NCBI GenBank assembly: GCA_964578745.1
Contig: CAZODZ010000045.1
Location: 1-13,167, forward strand
From: SKVJ01 sp964578745
GTDB lineage: Bacteria; Chloroflexota; Dehalococcoidia; GIF9; AB-539-J10
DNA length: 13,167 bases
Direction of reading: 5' to 3'
Below, piece by piece: positions 6,805 through 13,167 of this stretch; the first letter of the stretch is position 1; every line of letters starts with the position of its first letter. The notes under the pieces were generated by a model. That model did no database searches. It was not told the DNA's origin and saw nothing but the letters and a program-made list of their open reading frames with translations. The position numbers and the translations under genes are program-made.

Positions 6805-6834
6805 ATTGTAACAGATGGAGTATTACTCGGCCAG
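6805..6834 (-). promoter_or_regulatory. Possible internal promoter for rplJL
   Basis: A minus-strand TACAAT (6810-6805) has CTGGCC (6834-6829) 18 nt upstream, overlapping the 3' end of rplA. The -10 is good and the -35 poor. A start near 6798 would place the L10 leader at the 5' end of the transcript. Confidence 0.35.
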
Positions 6835-7533
6835 CGCCATGGCCGACTTCAGATCGAGCCTGATGCCAGGCCCCATCGTCGATGTCAGAGTGATGCTCCG
6901 TATGTACTGCCCCTTGGCACCACTGGGCCTGGCCTTGACGATGGCATCGATGACCGCAGCCAGATTCTCGTGAATCTTCTCAGGCTCGAAACTCACCTTG
7001 CCGATCGGCATGTGGATAATAGCAGTCCTGTCGAGACGGAACTCAGCCCGCCCCTTACGCGCTTCAGAAATCGCCCTCGGCAGGTCGTCCGCCTGAACAA
7101 CCGTGCCCGACTTCGGATTCGGCATGAGGCCACGTCGCCCCAGGATCTTACCGAGCTTGGCAACCTTGGGCATCATGTCAGGCGTGGCCATGGCAACATC
7201 GAACTCAAGCCATCCATCTTCAATCTGCTTGACGAGGTCGTCGGCGCCTACATAGTCGGCCCCAGCGTCCATGGCAGTCCTGGCAGCAGGCCCCTGAGCG
7301 AACACGAGGACGCGCACCTGCTTGCCGAGGCCTGCGGGCAGAAGCGCAACGCCGCGGAGCTGCTGGTCAGCGCTGCGGGGGTTCAAGCCCATCCTCATGT
7401 GCAGTTCAACCGTCTCATCAAATGCAGCGTACGACGCCTTCTTGAGCGCGTCGATTGCCTCCTCGGGCGTGTACAGTCGACCGGTATCAATGCTCGCAAC
7501 TGCCTGCCTGTATTTCTTACCATGAGTAGTCAT
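6823..7533 (-). CDS. rplA: 50S ribosomal protein L1 (236 aa)
   Basis: L1 binds 23S rRNA at the mobile L1 stalk and helps release deacylated tRNA from the E site. The family block GKILGRRGLMPNPKSGTV is intact, as are ELHMRMGLNPRSADQQLRG in the N-terminal half and SITLTSTMGPGIRLD at the C-terminus. Length is normal for bacteria (about 230 aa). The ATG at 7533 has only a weak AGGA some 10 nt upstream. It lies 38 nt after the rplK stop on the same strand. In many bacteria L1 represses the rplKA mRNA; I did not identify an L1 operator here. Confidence 0.97.
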   Translation of the reverse strand: MTTHGKKYRQAVASIDTGRLYTPEEAIDALKKASYAAFDETVELHMRMGLNPRSADQQLRGVALLPAGLGKQVRVLVFAQGPAARTAMDAGADYVGADDLVKQIEDGWLEFDVAMATPDMMPKVAKLGKILGRRGLMPNPKSGTVVQADDLPRAISEARKGRAEFRLDRTAIIHMPIGKVSFEPEKIHENLAAVIDAIVKARPSGAKGQYIRSITLTSTMGPGIRLDLKSAMALAE

Positions 7534-7571
7534 TCTATCTATCCTGCTCCGTCTGTAAACGATTGATACCG

Positions 7572-7997
7572 TCAGGCCTGCACTTCGACGCCCATGCTTC
7601 GGGCCGTGCCTGCAACAATGGCCGCAGCAGCATCTTCGCTGCGTGCGTTCAGGTCCTTCATCTTCGTGCGGGCGATCTCGTAAAGCTGTTCACGCGTGAG
7701 TGTACCAACGCTCTGCCGCCGCGGCTGACTGCTGCCCTTCTCAATGCCAAGGGTGCGACAGATAAGGTCGGACACGGGCGGCTGCTTTGTAACGAACGTG
7801 AATGTCCGGTCGTGGTACACGGTTATCTCAGCGGGGATGATGAACCCCTCCTGAGACGCAGTCCGCTCGTTGTACTCCTTGCAGAAACCCATGATGTTGA
7901 CGCCGTGCTGGCCGAGCGCCGGCCCTACCGGAGGAGCAGGCGTGGCCTTACCGGCCGGTATCTGCAGCTTGATTACGGCTGTAACCCTCTTTGCCAT
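7572..7997 (-). CDS. rplK: 50S ribosomal protein L11 (141 aa)
   Basis: L11 binds the GTPase-associated centre of 23S rRNA together with L10 and the stalk. The N-terminal domain shows KLQIPAGKATPAPPVGPALG and GVNIMGFCKEYNERT, which form the proline-rich rRNA-facing surface. The C-terminal rRNA-binding domain includes VGTLTREQLYEIARTKM and ends in AARSMG-type sequence (GTARSMGVEVQA). Length equals that of most bacterial L11 proteins. The start ATG 7997 is only 2 nt after the nusG stop, and its ribosome site (GGAG) lies within the 3' end of nusG, which suggests translational coupling. Confidence 0.98.
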   Translation of the reverse strand: MAKRVTAVIKLQIPAGKATPAPPVGPALGQHGVNIMGFCKEYNERTASQEGFIIPAEITVYHDRTFTFVTKQPPVSDLICRTLGIEKGSSQPRRQSVGTLTREQLYEIARTKMKDLNARSEDAAAAIVAGTARSMGVEVQA

Positions 7998-7999
7998 GG

Positions 8000-8530
8000 C
8001 TACAATTTCTCCACGGAGAGGAAGTCCAATTCGACCGGCGTCTCTCTGCCAAAGAGAGACAGCGCTACAATCACTTTGCCCTTCTCGACGTTGACTTCCT
8101 CAACCTTTCCAATAAAGTCTATAAACGGCCCGCTTGTCACACGGACACTGTCGCCCTTCTTGAAGGCCACGCTGACCTCGGTCGGCGACTCTTTCATCCG
8201 GTCTAGTATGGCCTCGGCTTCGGCTTGAACCATAGGCGTCGGCTTCACGCCGGCGCTCACGAAGCCGGCAACTCCAGGCGTATTGCGCACCACGTCCCAG
8301 CTTTCCTCATCGAGATCCATCTGGACCATGATGTAGCCGGGAAAGGCCTTGCGCGTCACCGTGCGTCTCTTGCCACCACGAATCTCTATCTCGTTCGTGG
8401 TGGGGACCACAACGTTGAAGATCTTATCTCCGGCGTCCATGTACTTGGCGCGCTGCTCCAGATTCCTCTTGGCACGGTCTTCACGACCGGACGAGACATA
8501 GAGCAGGTACCACTGTCCCTTAGTAGCCAT
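8000..8530 (-). CDS. nusG: Transcription termination/antitermination factor NusG (176 aa)
   Basis: NusG binds RNA polymerase, affects pausing and elongation, and links transcription to ribosomes or Rho. The N-terminal NGN domain spans about residues 6-110 (WYLLYVSSGRE at the start, RKAFPGYIMVQM at 60-71, NTPGVAGFV at 83-91). The KOW domain occupies the C-terminus (KKGDSVRVTSGPFIDFIGKV, then LFGRETPVELDFLSVEKL). The frame is open to 8617, but the ATG at 8530 begins the normal NusG N-terminus and has GAGG 5 nt upstream, so the longer version is rejected. It follows secE by 5 nt and precedes rplK by 2 nt. Confidence 0.97.
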   Translation of the reverse strand: MATKGQWYLLYVSSGREDRAKRNLEQRAKYMDAGDKIFNVVVPTTNEIEIRGGKRRTVTRKAFPGYIMVQMDLDEESWDVVRNTPGVAGFVSAGVKPTPMVQAEAEAILDRMKESPTEVSVAFKKGDSVRVTSGPFIDFIGKVEEVNVEKGKVIVALSLFGRETPVELDFLSVEKL

Positions 8531-8535
8531 CGCCT

Positions 8536-8901
8536 CTAACTGCCCAGTAACAGCGCCGCGACAAGGCGGGTGAACGCGAAGTCCACTGCGCCAAGCGCAG
8601 CCCCGACGACGATACACACAGCTGCGACCATCAGGCTCAATCTTATGGCCTCGCGACGTGAGGGCCAGTGTGCCCGCCGCAACTCGTTGACCGCCTCGGG
8701 AAAGAACCGCAGCCGCGATGGCTTCTTGGTAGTCACAGGCGTAGCCTTAGCTGGCCTAGCAGCCTTCTTCGTCTCTTTTGCAGGAGGTGCCGCCACCGCG
8801 GCAGCGCTGACCGCCTGCTCCTCTCGGGGCTGTTCCGTCTTTGCCGGTTGCTGGCCTGTGGAGTGCTTCTGCGCCTTCCGCTTCTTGCTCTTACCTGCCA
8901 T
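8536..8901 (-). CDS. secE: Protein translocase subunit SecE, long N-terminal tail
   Basis: SecE clamps SecY in the plasma-membrane protein translocon. The diagnostic part is the C-terminal 60 residues: the amphipathic helix AVNELRRAHWPSRREAIR (70-87, with the conserved W-P) followed by one membrane helix (about 88-110). As in other single-helix bacterial SecE proteins, only this core is conserved. The first 60 residues are a low-complexity tail rich in Lys, Ala, Pro, Gln and Thr, so the protein is 121 aa rather than the more usual 60-75. The ATG at 8901 lies 3 nt after the rpmG stop. A shorter internal start is not obvious because no other Met occurs before residue 91. Confidence 0.92.
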   Translation of the reverse strand: MAGKSKKRKAQKHSTGQQPAKTEQPREEQAVSAAAVAAPPAKETKKAARPAKATPVTTKKPSRLRFFPEAVNELRRAHWPSRREAIRLSLMVAAVCIVVGAALGAVDFAFTRLVAALLLGS

Positions 8902-8904
8902 AAC

Positions 8905-9072
8905 TTACTTCGTCTCTCGGTGCAGGGTATGTGTCCGGCACCGCGGGCAGAACTTCCTTATCTCGATGCGCTGTGAATCGTTCTTCTTGTTCTTCTCACT
9001 CGTATAGTTGCGCTCCTGGCACTGCGTGCAGGCCAGAGTAATCACCAGTCGCTGCTCACCCTTCTTGGCCAT
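8905..9072 (-). CDS. rpmG: 50S ribosomal protein L33 (55 aa)
   Basis: L33 is a small large-subunit protein near the E site. This gene encodes 55 aa, starting MAKKGEQRLVITLACTQCQE and ending CRTHTLHRETK. Two CX2C pairs (Cys15/Cys18 and Cys42/Cys45) make it the zinc-binding form, and NYTSEKNKKND is the characteristic basic middle segment. The ATG at 9072 directly abuts the tuf stop (TAGATG), so it is probably translated by reinitiation after tuf; the only purine-rich site is AAGG inside the end of tuf. The stop is 3 nt before the secE start. The position between tuf and secE fits the rpmG-secE-nusG order seen in many bacteria. Confidence 0.95.
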   Translation of the reverse strand: MAKKGEQRLVITLACTQCQERNYTSEKNKKNDSQRIEIRKFCPRCRTHTLHRETK

Positions 9073-10284
9073 CTACTTCAGTACCTTCGTGATGACGCCG
9101 GCGCCCACGGTCCTTCCACCCTCACGGACTGCGAAGCGGAGTCCTTCCTCCATGACCACGGGGACCATTGTCTTGATCGTCATACTCTGGAGGCTGTCGC
9201 CGGGCATCGCCATCTCAACACCCTCGGGAAGTATGATCTCACCGGTCACATCAGTCGTGTGAATGTAGAACTGAGGCTTGTAGCCGGTGAAGAACGGCGT
9301 ATGGCGTCCACCTTCTTCGCGCTTCAGGATGTAGATCTCTGCATTGGCTTCGGTATGAGGTGTAACTGTGCCCGGCTTGGCAAGGACCTGGCCTCGCTCG
9401 ACCTCGTCTCTGTCGACACCGCGGAGCAGTATGCCGACTGCATCGCCGGCCTCCGTGCTGGTCAACGTCTTGTGGAACATCTCCATGCTGACAGCGACGG
9501 TCTTGCGCGTCGGCCTGATGCCGACGATCTCGACCTCTTCACCCGCGTTGAGAACGCCTCGCTCCACCCTACCGGTTGCAACGGTACCGCGGCCCTTGAT
9601 GCTGAAAACATCCTCTATCGGCATGAGGAACGGCTTGTCGCGGTCACGCACAGGAGTCGGGAAGTAGTCGTCCATTGCCTGCAGCAGTTTATGTATCCCA
9701 CCGCACCACTGGCACTCAGGCTTACCACAGCCGCACTCGAGTGCCTTGAGGGCGCTGACCCGAACGACCGGAAGCTCATCACCCGGAAAACCGTTCTGCT
9801 TCAGAAGGTCGCGGACCTCAACTTCAACGAGCTCAAGCAGCTCCGGGTCATCCATCACATCGACCTTGTTCAGGGCGACGATCATGGCAGGCACTTCAAC
9901 CTGGTGTGCAAGGAGGATGTGCTCTCGCGTCTGGGGCATAGGGCCGTCATCGGCGGCCACTACGAGGATCGCACCGTCCATCTGTGCAGCGCCGGTAATC
10001 ATGTTCTTGATATAGTCAGCGTGCCCGGGACAATCAACATGGCAGTAGTGGCGTTTGGCGGTCTCATACTCGAGGTGCGCAATCGCTATCGTGACACCGC
10101 GGGCCTTCTCTTCCGGAGCGTTGTCGATCGAATCGAATGCGCGATACTCGTTATAGCCGCCAGCCAGGCTCTTGGACAACACCAGAGTCATAGCGGCCGT
10201 CAGCGTGGTCTTGCCATGGTCGACGTGGCCAATCGTACCGACATTAAGATGCTCTTTGGACCGCTCAAAGGTCTTCTTTGCCAT
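9073..10284 (-). CDS. tuf: Elongation factor Tu (403 aa)
   Basis: EF-Tu carries aminoacyl-tRNA to the ribosome in a GTP-dependent way. G1 GHVDHGKT (19-26), the switch I segment EEKARGVTI (58-66), G3 DCPGH (84-88), G4 NKVD (139-142) and G5 SAL (177-179) are intact; domains 2 and 3 follow (IEDVFSIKGRGTVATGRVER; TGYKPQFYIHTTDVTG; FAVREGGRTVGAGVITKVLK). Right after G5, a CXCX4CX2C cluster (Cys184, 186, 191, 194; CGCGKPECQWC) replaces the usual linker. I recall similar Cys-bearing insertions in Chloroflexota EF-Tu, but could not check. The ATG at 10284 has a perfect AAGGAGGT about 10 nt upstream. It is co-transcribed with the three upstream tRNA genes. Confidence 0.98.
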   Translation of the reverse strand: MAKKTFERSKEHLNVGTIGHVDHGKTTLTAAMTLVLSKSLAGGYNEYRAFDSIDNAPEEKARGVTIAIAHLEYETAKRHYCHVDCPGHADYIKNMITGAAQMDGAILVVAADDGPMPQTREHILLAHQVEVPAMIVALNKVDVMDDPELLELVEVEVRDLLKQNGFPGDELPVVRVSALKALECGCGKPECQWCGGIHKLLQAMDDYFPTPVRDRDKPFLMPIEDVFSIKGRGTVATGRVERGVLNAGEEVEIVGIRPTRKTVAVSMEMFHKTLTSTEAGDAVGILLRGVDRDEVERGQVLAKPGTVTPHTEANAEIYILKREEGGRHTPFFTGYKPQFYIHTTDVTGEIILPEGVEMAMPGDSLQSMTIKTMVPVVMEEGLRFAVREGGRTVGAGVITKVLK

Positions 10285-10318
10285 TTTATCGATAACCTCC
10301 TTAACTACCTGAAGAGAA

Positions 10319-10391
10319 AGCCCACAACCAGATTCGAACTGGTGACCCCGTTCTTACCAAGAACGTGCTCTGCCGACTGAGCTATGTGGGC
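10319..10391 (-). tRNA. tRNA-Thr (anticodon GGT)
   Basis: The cloverleaf is complete: acceptor GCCCACA pairs with TGTGGGC, the anticodon arm is CGTTC-TTGGTAA-GAACG giving anticodon GGT, and the T arm is ACCAG-TTCGAAT-CTGGT. The discriminator base is T and no CCA is encoded. It is the last tRNA before tuf, 34 nt upstream of the tuf ATG. Confidence 0.97.
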
Positions 10392-10412
10392 CTGTGCAGC
10401 CTGTCGTGATGG

Positions 10413-10496
10413 TGGAGGGGGCAGGATTCGAACCTGCGTAGCCCAACGGGCGGCAATTTTACAGACTGCTCCGATTAACCACTCCGGCACCCCTCC
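10413..10496 (-). tRNA. tRNA-Tyr (anticodon GTA)
   Basis: A class II tRNA with acceptor GGAGGGG/CCCCTCC, anticodon loop CTGTAAA giving anticodon GTA, a long variable arm, and T arm GCAGG-TTCGAAT-CCTGC. The discriminator is A (10413), and CCA follows directly at 10412-10410, so this tRNA, unlike its two neighbours, appears to have its CCA end encoded. Confidence 0.97.
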
Positions 10497-10538
10497 CGGG
10501 CGCATAAGTTTACCACAGGCATGTATCCAAGTCCACGT

Positions 10539-10611
10539 AGCCCGAGAGGGGATTCGAACCCACCAACCTACCGATTACAAGTCGGTTGCGCTGCCATTGC
10601 GCCACTCGGGC
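10539..10611 (-). tRNA. tRNA-Thr (anticodon TGT)
   Basis: Acceptor GCCCGAG pairs with CTCGGGC; the anticodon arm ACCGA-CTTGTAA-TCGGT gives anticodon TGT, and the T arm contains GTTCGAATC. The discriminator is T and there is no encoded CCA. It is the first gene of the tRNA-tuf operon, immediately after a strong promoter. Confidence 0.97.
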
Positions 10612-10633
10612 ATGCCTTGGCACAGGCCACGGT

Positions 10634-10663
10634 AGTATAGGGTCCCCGTACGTATGGTGTCAA
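10634..10663 (-). promoter_or_regulatory. Strong sigma-70 promoter of the tRNA-tuf operon
   Basis: On the minus strand a perfect TTGACA (10663-10658) is separated by 18 nt from TATACT (10639-10634). The predicted start near 10627 is about 16 nt before the first tRNA. This is the best promoter match in the window and probably drives the tRNAs, tuf and at least the first downstream genes. Confidence 0.85.
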
Positions 10664-10784
10664 CGGAGCTTCGAGTGCCCTGCCGGCGAGGAGTAACGCA
10701 CTCGTGCCAGACACGGCGTGCTTTGCTTTGATGCCAGTCGTGTACTACCATAGCCCGGCAGAGGGATATTCAAGGAGGTGAAGC

Positions 10785-11939
10785 ATGCCAACCACTGTAT
10801 TCCAGACGCCGATCAAGCTGGTGTTCGGCGTCGGCAGCGTTGAGAAGGTCGGCCAGGAGGCCGCTCTCCTCGGTAAGAAGGCACTGGTCGTTATCGGGGG
10901 GTCAAGCGCGAAGAAGACAGGACTGCTTGACAAGGTGCTGGACAACCTGAAAGCGAACGGTGTGGACACCGTTGTGTTCGAAGGCATCACGCCCAATCCC
11001 AAGGCCAGTGACGTCGACAGGGCGGCGAAGGTGGCCGCAGAGAACAAGGTCGACCTTATCATCGGGCTGGGTGGTGGAAGTGTCATGGACGCATCCAAGG
11101 CCATCAAGCTCGCGTATTCGAGCGGTCAGCCGGTGTTCGACTTCTACCGGGGTGCAGCGGACGCGAAGACTGTGACCGCCAGGGCCAATCTCATGCTCGT
11201 TCCCACGATGGCAGCCACCGGCTCGGAGTTCAACAACTGGGCGGTCGTGACCGAGTGGGACTCGCACGAGAAACGCGCAATCGGCGTGCCGATATTCTAT
11301 CCGGCCACATCAATCGTCGATCCTGAACTCACGCTCTCCATGCCGATCAGCCAGCTGGCGAAGGGCGGCGTCGACATCTTCCTGCACGTGATGGAGAATT
11401 ATGTCACACACGAGGGCGGCACGCCCATGGCCGACGGGCTGCGCGAGGCCATCATGAAGGTTGTGGTCGACTGGCTGCCGGTTGCGGTGAAGAACCCCGA
11501 GAACATCGAGGCACGCACCAGCCTGAGCTGGGCGAGCACGCTGGCCTGCTCGCAGATAATCGCACTCGGCGGTGGCATGGGCTATCGCCCGATCCACCTT
11601 ATCGAGCACCCGGTGAGCGGATTCTATGACGTGTCCCACGGAGACGGCCTGGCGGCGCTGCTACCCGCCTGGTTGAAGCAGTCGATGCCCGTGCGCGGTG
11701 AACGCATCAGGAAACTCGGCAGGAACGTCTTCGGCAGCGAGAGCGACCCTGTGGCTACCGTCGAGAGCTGGCTCGATTCGGTCAGCATGAAGCTCACACT
11801 GAAACAGATAGGCGTGGGTGACGACCAGTTCGAGGCCATGGCCGAGAACGCACTCACGACATCACGCGGCTTACTGGCCAAGGATGCCGTCCACAACAGT
11901 GTCGAGAGCATTGCAGGCCTGTACAGGGCCGCATACTAG
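10785..11939 (+). CDS. Iron-containing (group III) alcohol dehydrogenase, YqhD/BdhA-like
   Basis: A 384-aa member of the iron-dependent alcohol dehydrogenase family, which interconverts aldehydes or ketones and alcohols with NAD(P)H. The dinucleotide-binding region has GGSSAKKTGLLDKVL (38-52) and the hallmark GGGSVMDASKAI (96-107). All four expected metal ligands are visible: Asp197 and His201 (GGVDIFLH), His271 and His285 (IHLIEH with a 14-residue spacing to SHGDG, as in YqhD). The KKTG motif and overall pattern are closest to the NADPH-dependent butanol dehydrogenase/YqhD branch; substrate cannot be told from sequence. The ATG at 10785 has AAGGAGGT 5 nt upstream. The gene is divergent from the tRNA promoter; a weak TTGCTT/TACCAT pair (10723-10751) could be its own promoter. 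It appears monocistronic. Confidence 0.94.
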   Translation: MPTTVFQTPIKLVFGVGSVEKVGQEAALLGKKALVVIGGSSAKKTGLLDKVLDNLKANGVDTVVFEGITPNPKASDVDRAAKVAAENKVDLIIGLGGGSVMDASKAIKLAYSSGQPVFDFYRGAADAKTVTARANLMLVPTMAATGSEFNNWAVVTEWDSHEKRAIGVPIFYPATSIVDPELTLSMPISQLAKGGVDIFLHVMENYVTHEGGTPMADGLREAIMKVVVDWLPVAVKNPENIEARTSLSWASTLACSQIIALGGGMGYRPIHLIEHPVSGFYDVSHGDGLAALLPAWLKQSMPVRGERIRKLGRNVFGSESDPVATVESWLDSVSMKLTLKQIGVGDDQFEAMAENALTTSRGLLAKDAVHNSVESIAGLYRAAY

Positions 11940-11949
11940 GACCTGTCCC

Positions 11950-11980
11950 GGGGATGGAGAGATGTCATTTCTCCATCCCC
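11950..11980 (+). terminator. Terminator hairpin after the alcohol dehydrogenase
   Basis: GGGGATGGAGA (11950-11960) pairs perfectly with TCTCCATCCCC (11970-11980), an 11-bp stem with a 9-nt loop, 11 nt after the stop codon. The sequence after it is pyrimidine-rich but not a T-run. From here to 12109 I see nothing else. Confidence 0.65.
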
Positions 11981-12109
11981 TCCCCTTCGAGTCGCGAGCA
12001 GCATCGCACGGCCGGGACCTACAGCTTCCGTGACTGTCACCGGCAGCATGGTCGCCTCCGTAACGATGCAGCGGGTGGGGTCGTCGCGTCACACGCCAAC
12101 AGGTGCTGT

Positions 12110-12934
12110 TCAGCAGCCGGTCAGGCTGTTGAGCCAGCGGCGCAACCGCGAGTAGAACTCCGCTCCGGCAAGCCGTTCCCGCCACGGATAGTGCCCGCAG
12201 TCACGCAACTCCACGTACCTGAGCTGCGGCATGTAAGCTGAGAGCGTGTGAAACGTCATCCTGCCCGGGTGCGGGTCCCAGGAGCCGTGCAGCATCAGTA
12301 CCGGCGACTGTATCGCCCCGAATGCCTGGGGGTAGACCCCTTCCCCCTGCAACCGGAGCATGTCGTTCCACGTCTGCTCCTGTCCCCTGCTGTCGTAGTC
12401 CTCCGTCTCGTCCTCTGCCGGCAACGGGTCGTACGTGTAAAGCGGCTCCAGCAGCCGCGCGAGCACGCAAAGGCGCACGTCAGGATCGGTCACGCCGCGC
12501 ATTACACGTCTGAGTTTCTGATTCAGCCCGGGTGTGACGCGCTGCTTCAGTGTCGCCTGCAGCGCGGCACGCGAGGCGGCATCGAAGGTGCCGCAACCGA
12601 CGAGCACGATGCCGCGGACCGTGTCGGGGAAGCAGGCTGAATACGCAAGCGCGAGCATGGCACCCCAGGAGTGTCCGATGAGCACAGGGCTGATATCAGG
12701 GCAACAGGATGCAATGACGTCTCCCAAATCATCGACATGACGCTGCACGGAGAGTGGACCATCGTCGCTCGTGCGCTGCAGCGGCTCGAAAACGCGAAAC
12801 GAGTCGCTCAGTTCGCGCGCAACAGGCGCCATGTAGCCCGGCGTGCCGGGTCCACCATGCAGAAGGACCACGGGCCAGCCCGAGTCACCATAGTTTCGCA
12901 CCCGGATTGGTACCGGTCCGCCTGGAGCAGCCAC
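12110..12934 (-). CDS. Alpha/beta hydrolase, proline-iminopeptidase-like (274 aa)
   Basis: An alpha/beta-hydrolase-fold enzyme with no signal peptide, so probably cytoplasmic. The oxyanion loop HGGPGTPGY (26-34) and nucleophile elbow GHSWGAM (87-93, Ser89) resemble the prolyl aminopeptidase / hydrolase family; Asp220 in HGSWDPHPG and His248 in DCGHYPWRE complete the catalytic triad. The cap region (about 120-205) is helical and poorly conserved, so the substrate is unknown: a peptide, ester or epoxide are all possible. The start is GTG 12934, with GAGG 5 nt upstream; the nearby ATG at 12947 is out of frame. It converges on the alcohol dehydrogenase terminator and is divergent from the small frame at the right edge. 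Confidence 0.88.
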   Translation of the reverse strand: MAAPGGPVPIRVRNYGDSGWPVVLLHGGPGTPGYMAPVARELSDSFRVFEPLQRTSDDGPLSVQRHVDDLGDVIASCCPDISPVLIGHSWGAMLALAYSACFPDTVRGIVLVGCGTFDAASRAALQATLKQRVTPGLNQKLRRVMRGVTDPDVRLCVLARLLEPLYTYDPLPAEDETEDYDSRGQEQTWNDMLRLQGEGVYPQAFGAIQSPVLMLHGSWDPHPGRMTFHTLSAYMPQLRYVELRDCGHYPWRERLAGAEFYSRLRRWLNSLTGC

Positions 12935-12973
12935 GACGCCTCAGCATAGCACGCAGCCGTAGAGTCCCGTGAA

Positions 12974-13147
12974 GTGGCGCAGGAGAAGACCGGCAAAGAC
13001 AAGGTGACCTTCCCTGAACTCACGGCCACCGACATCATGCTGCAGGAGATAACATTACCCGAGTGGGCATCCACTGTATGGATAGCCGATGTTGATGATG
13101 CGCTCATACACCACTTGACGGGACGTGGCCTTCGCCAACCACCCTAG
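12974..13147 (+). CDS. Possible small hypothetical protein (57 aa)
   Basis: A 57-codon frame starts at GTG 12974 and stops at TAG 13145-13147. It begins with a polar, lysine-rich segment (AQEKTGKDKVTFPEL) and continues with TDIMLQEITLPEW and WIADVDDALIHHL. Codon third positions are GC-rich in the first half, as in neighbouring genes, and a hairpin follows the stop. Against it, there is no good ribosome site and I recognise no family. It could also be the remnant of a longer gene, since the frame is open from 12950. Only 39 nt separate it from the divergent hydrolase start. Confidence 0.35.
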   Translation: MAQEKTGKDKVTFPELTATDIMLQEITLPEWASTVWIADVDDALIHHLTGRGLRQPP

Positions 13148-13151
13148 CAGC

Positions 13152-13167
13152 CCAGCATTTGTGCTGG
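13152..13167 (+). terminator. Hairpin at the window edge
   Basis: CCAGCA (13152-13157) pairs with TGCTGG (13162-13167) across a TTTG loop, five bases after the stop of the possible small gene. The window ends here, so whether a T-run follows is unknown. Confidence 0.35.

Noticed and set aside
8531..8617. Upstream extension of nusG to 8617.
   Set aside because: It overlaps the end of secE, and the ATG at 8530 gives the normal NusG N-terminus with a ribosome site.
9259..10380. A 373-codon plus-strand open frame.
   Set aside because: It lies opposite tuf over most of its length and runs into a tRNA gene; no recognisable domain. It is a shadow of strongly biased EF-Tu codons.
10384..10635. Short protein frames across the tRNA cluster on both strands.
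   Set aside because: They cover three well-formed tRNA genes and have no independent support.
1..13167. CRISPR arrays, insertion sequences, attachment sites or tandem repeats.
   Set aside because: I saw no regularly spaced repeats, transposase motifs, or terminal inverted repeats with target duplications.

Overview
The window looks like a bacterial chromosome segment of fairly high GC, most plausibly from the Chloroflexota and perhaps Dehalococcoidia-like. That placement is an inference. It rests on the gene order tRNA-Thr/tRNA-Tyr/tRNA-Thr-tuf-rpmG-secE-nusG-rplK-rplA-rplJ-rplL with no rpoBC after rplL, on a cysteine cluster inserted in EF-Tu, on two DegV-family genes close together, and on mixed Shine-Dalgarno strength. 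No mobile element, CRISPR array or rRNA is visible.

Layout. Positions 1-651 (+) hold the 3' part of a degV-family gene. It meets, stop to stop, a minus-strand pair of unnamed integral membrane proteins (646-1062 and 1059-1883) that share an ATGA stop/start overlap. Upstream of them on the same strand is a small zinc-ribbon gene (2084-2284). A divergent intergenic region leads to a second, complete degV-family gene (2536-3396, +) and then typA/bipA (3703-5556, +). The typA gene has a long upstream region with a promoter-like site and a potentially structured leader.

From 10663 down to 5679 the minus strand carries one translation/transcription block. It starts with a near-consensus sigma-70 promoter, followed by tRNA-Thr(TGT), tRNA-Tyr(GTA), tRNA-Thr(GGT), tuf, rpmG (55 aa), secE, nusG, rplK, rplA, an L10-leader-type attenuator, rplJ and rplL. 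Gene spacing is very tight from tuf to rplK (0-5 nt). The block converges on typA, with two strong hairpins between the two.

Divergent from the tRNA promoter lies an iron-dependent alcohol dehydrogenase (10785-11939, +) ending in a strong hairpin. An alpha/beta hydrolase (12110-12934, -) faces it. The last 200 nt hold a possible small + strand gene and the start of a hairpin that reaches the window edge.

How the genes fit together: the central block supplies EF-Tu, its tRNA substrates, the L7/L12 stalk and L1/L11 proteins, the SecE translocase subunit and NusG. TypA is a ribosome-associated GTPase, so most of the window serves translation. The degV, membrane-protein, dehydrogenase and hydrolase genes are accessory and not obviously linked to one pathway. 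I do not see a clearly new multi-gene system here. The best leads are an N-terminally extended L7/L12 with two plausible starts, the typA leader, and the unnamed membrane-protein pair.
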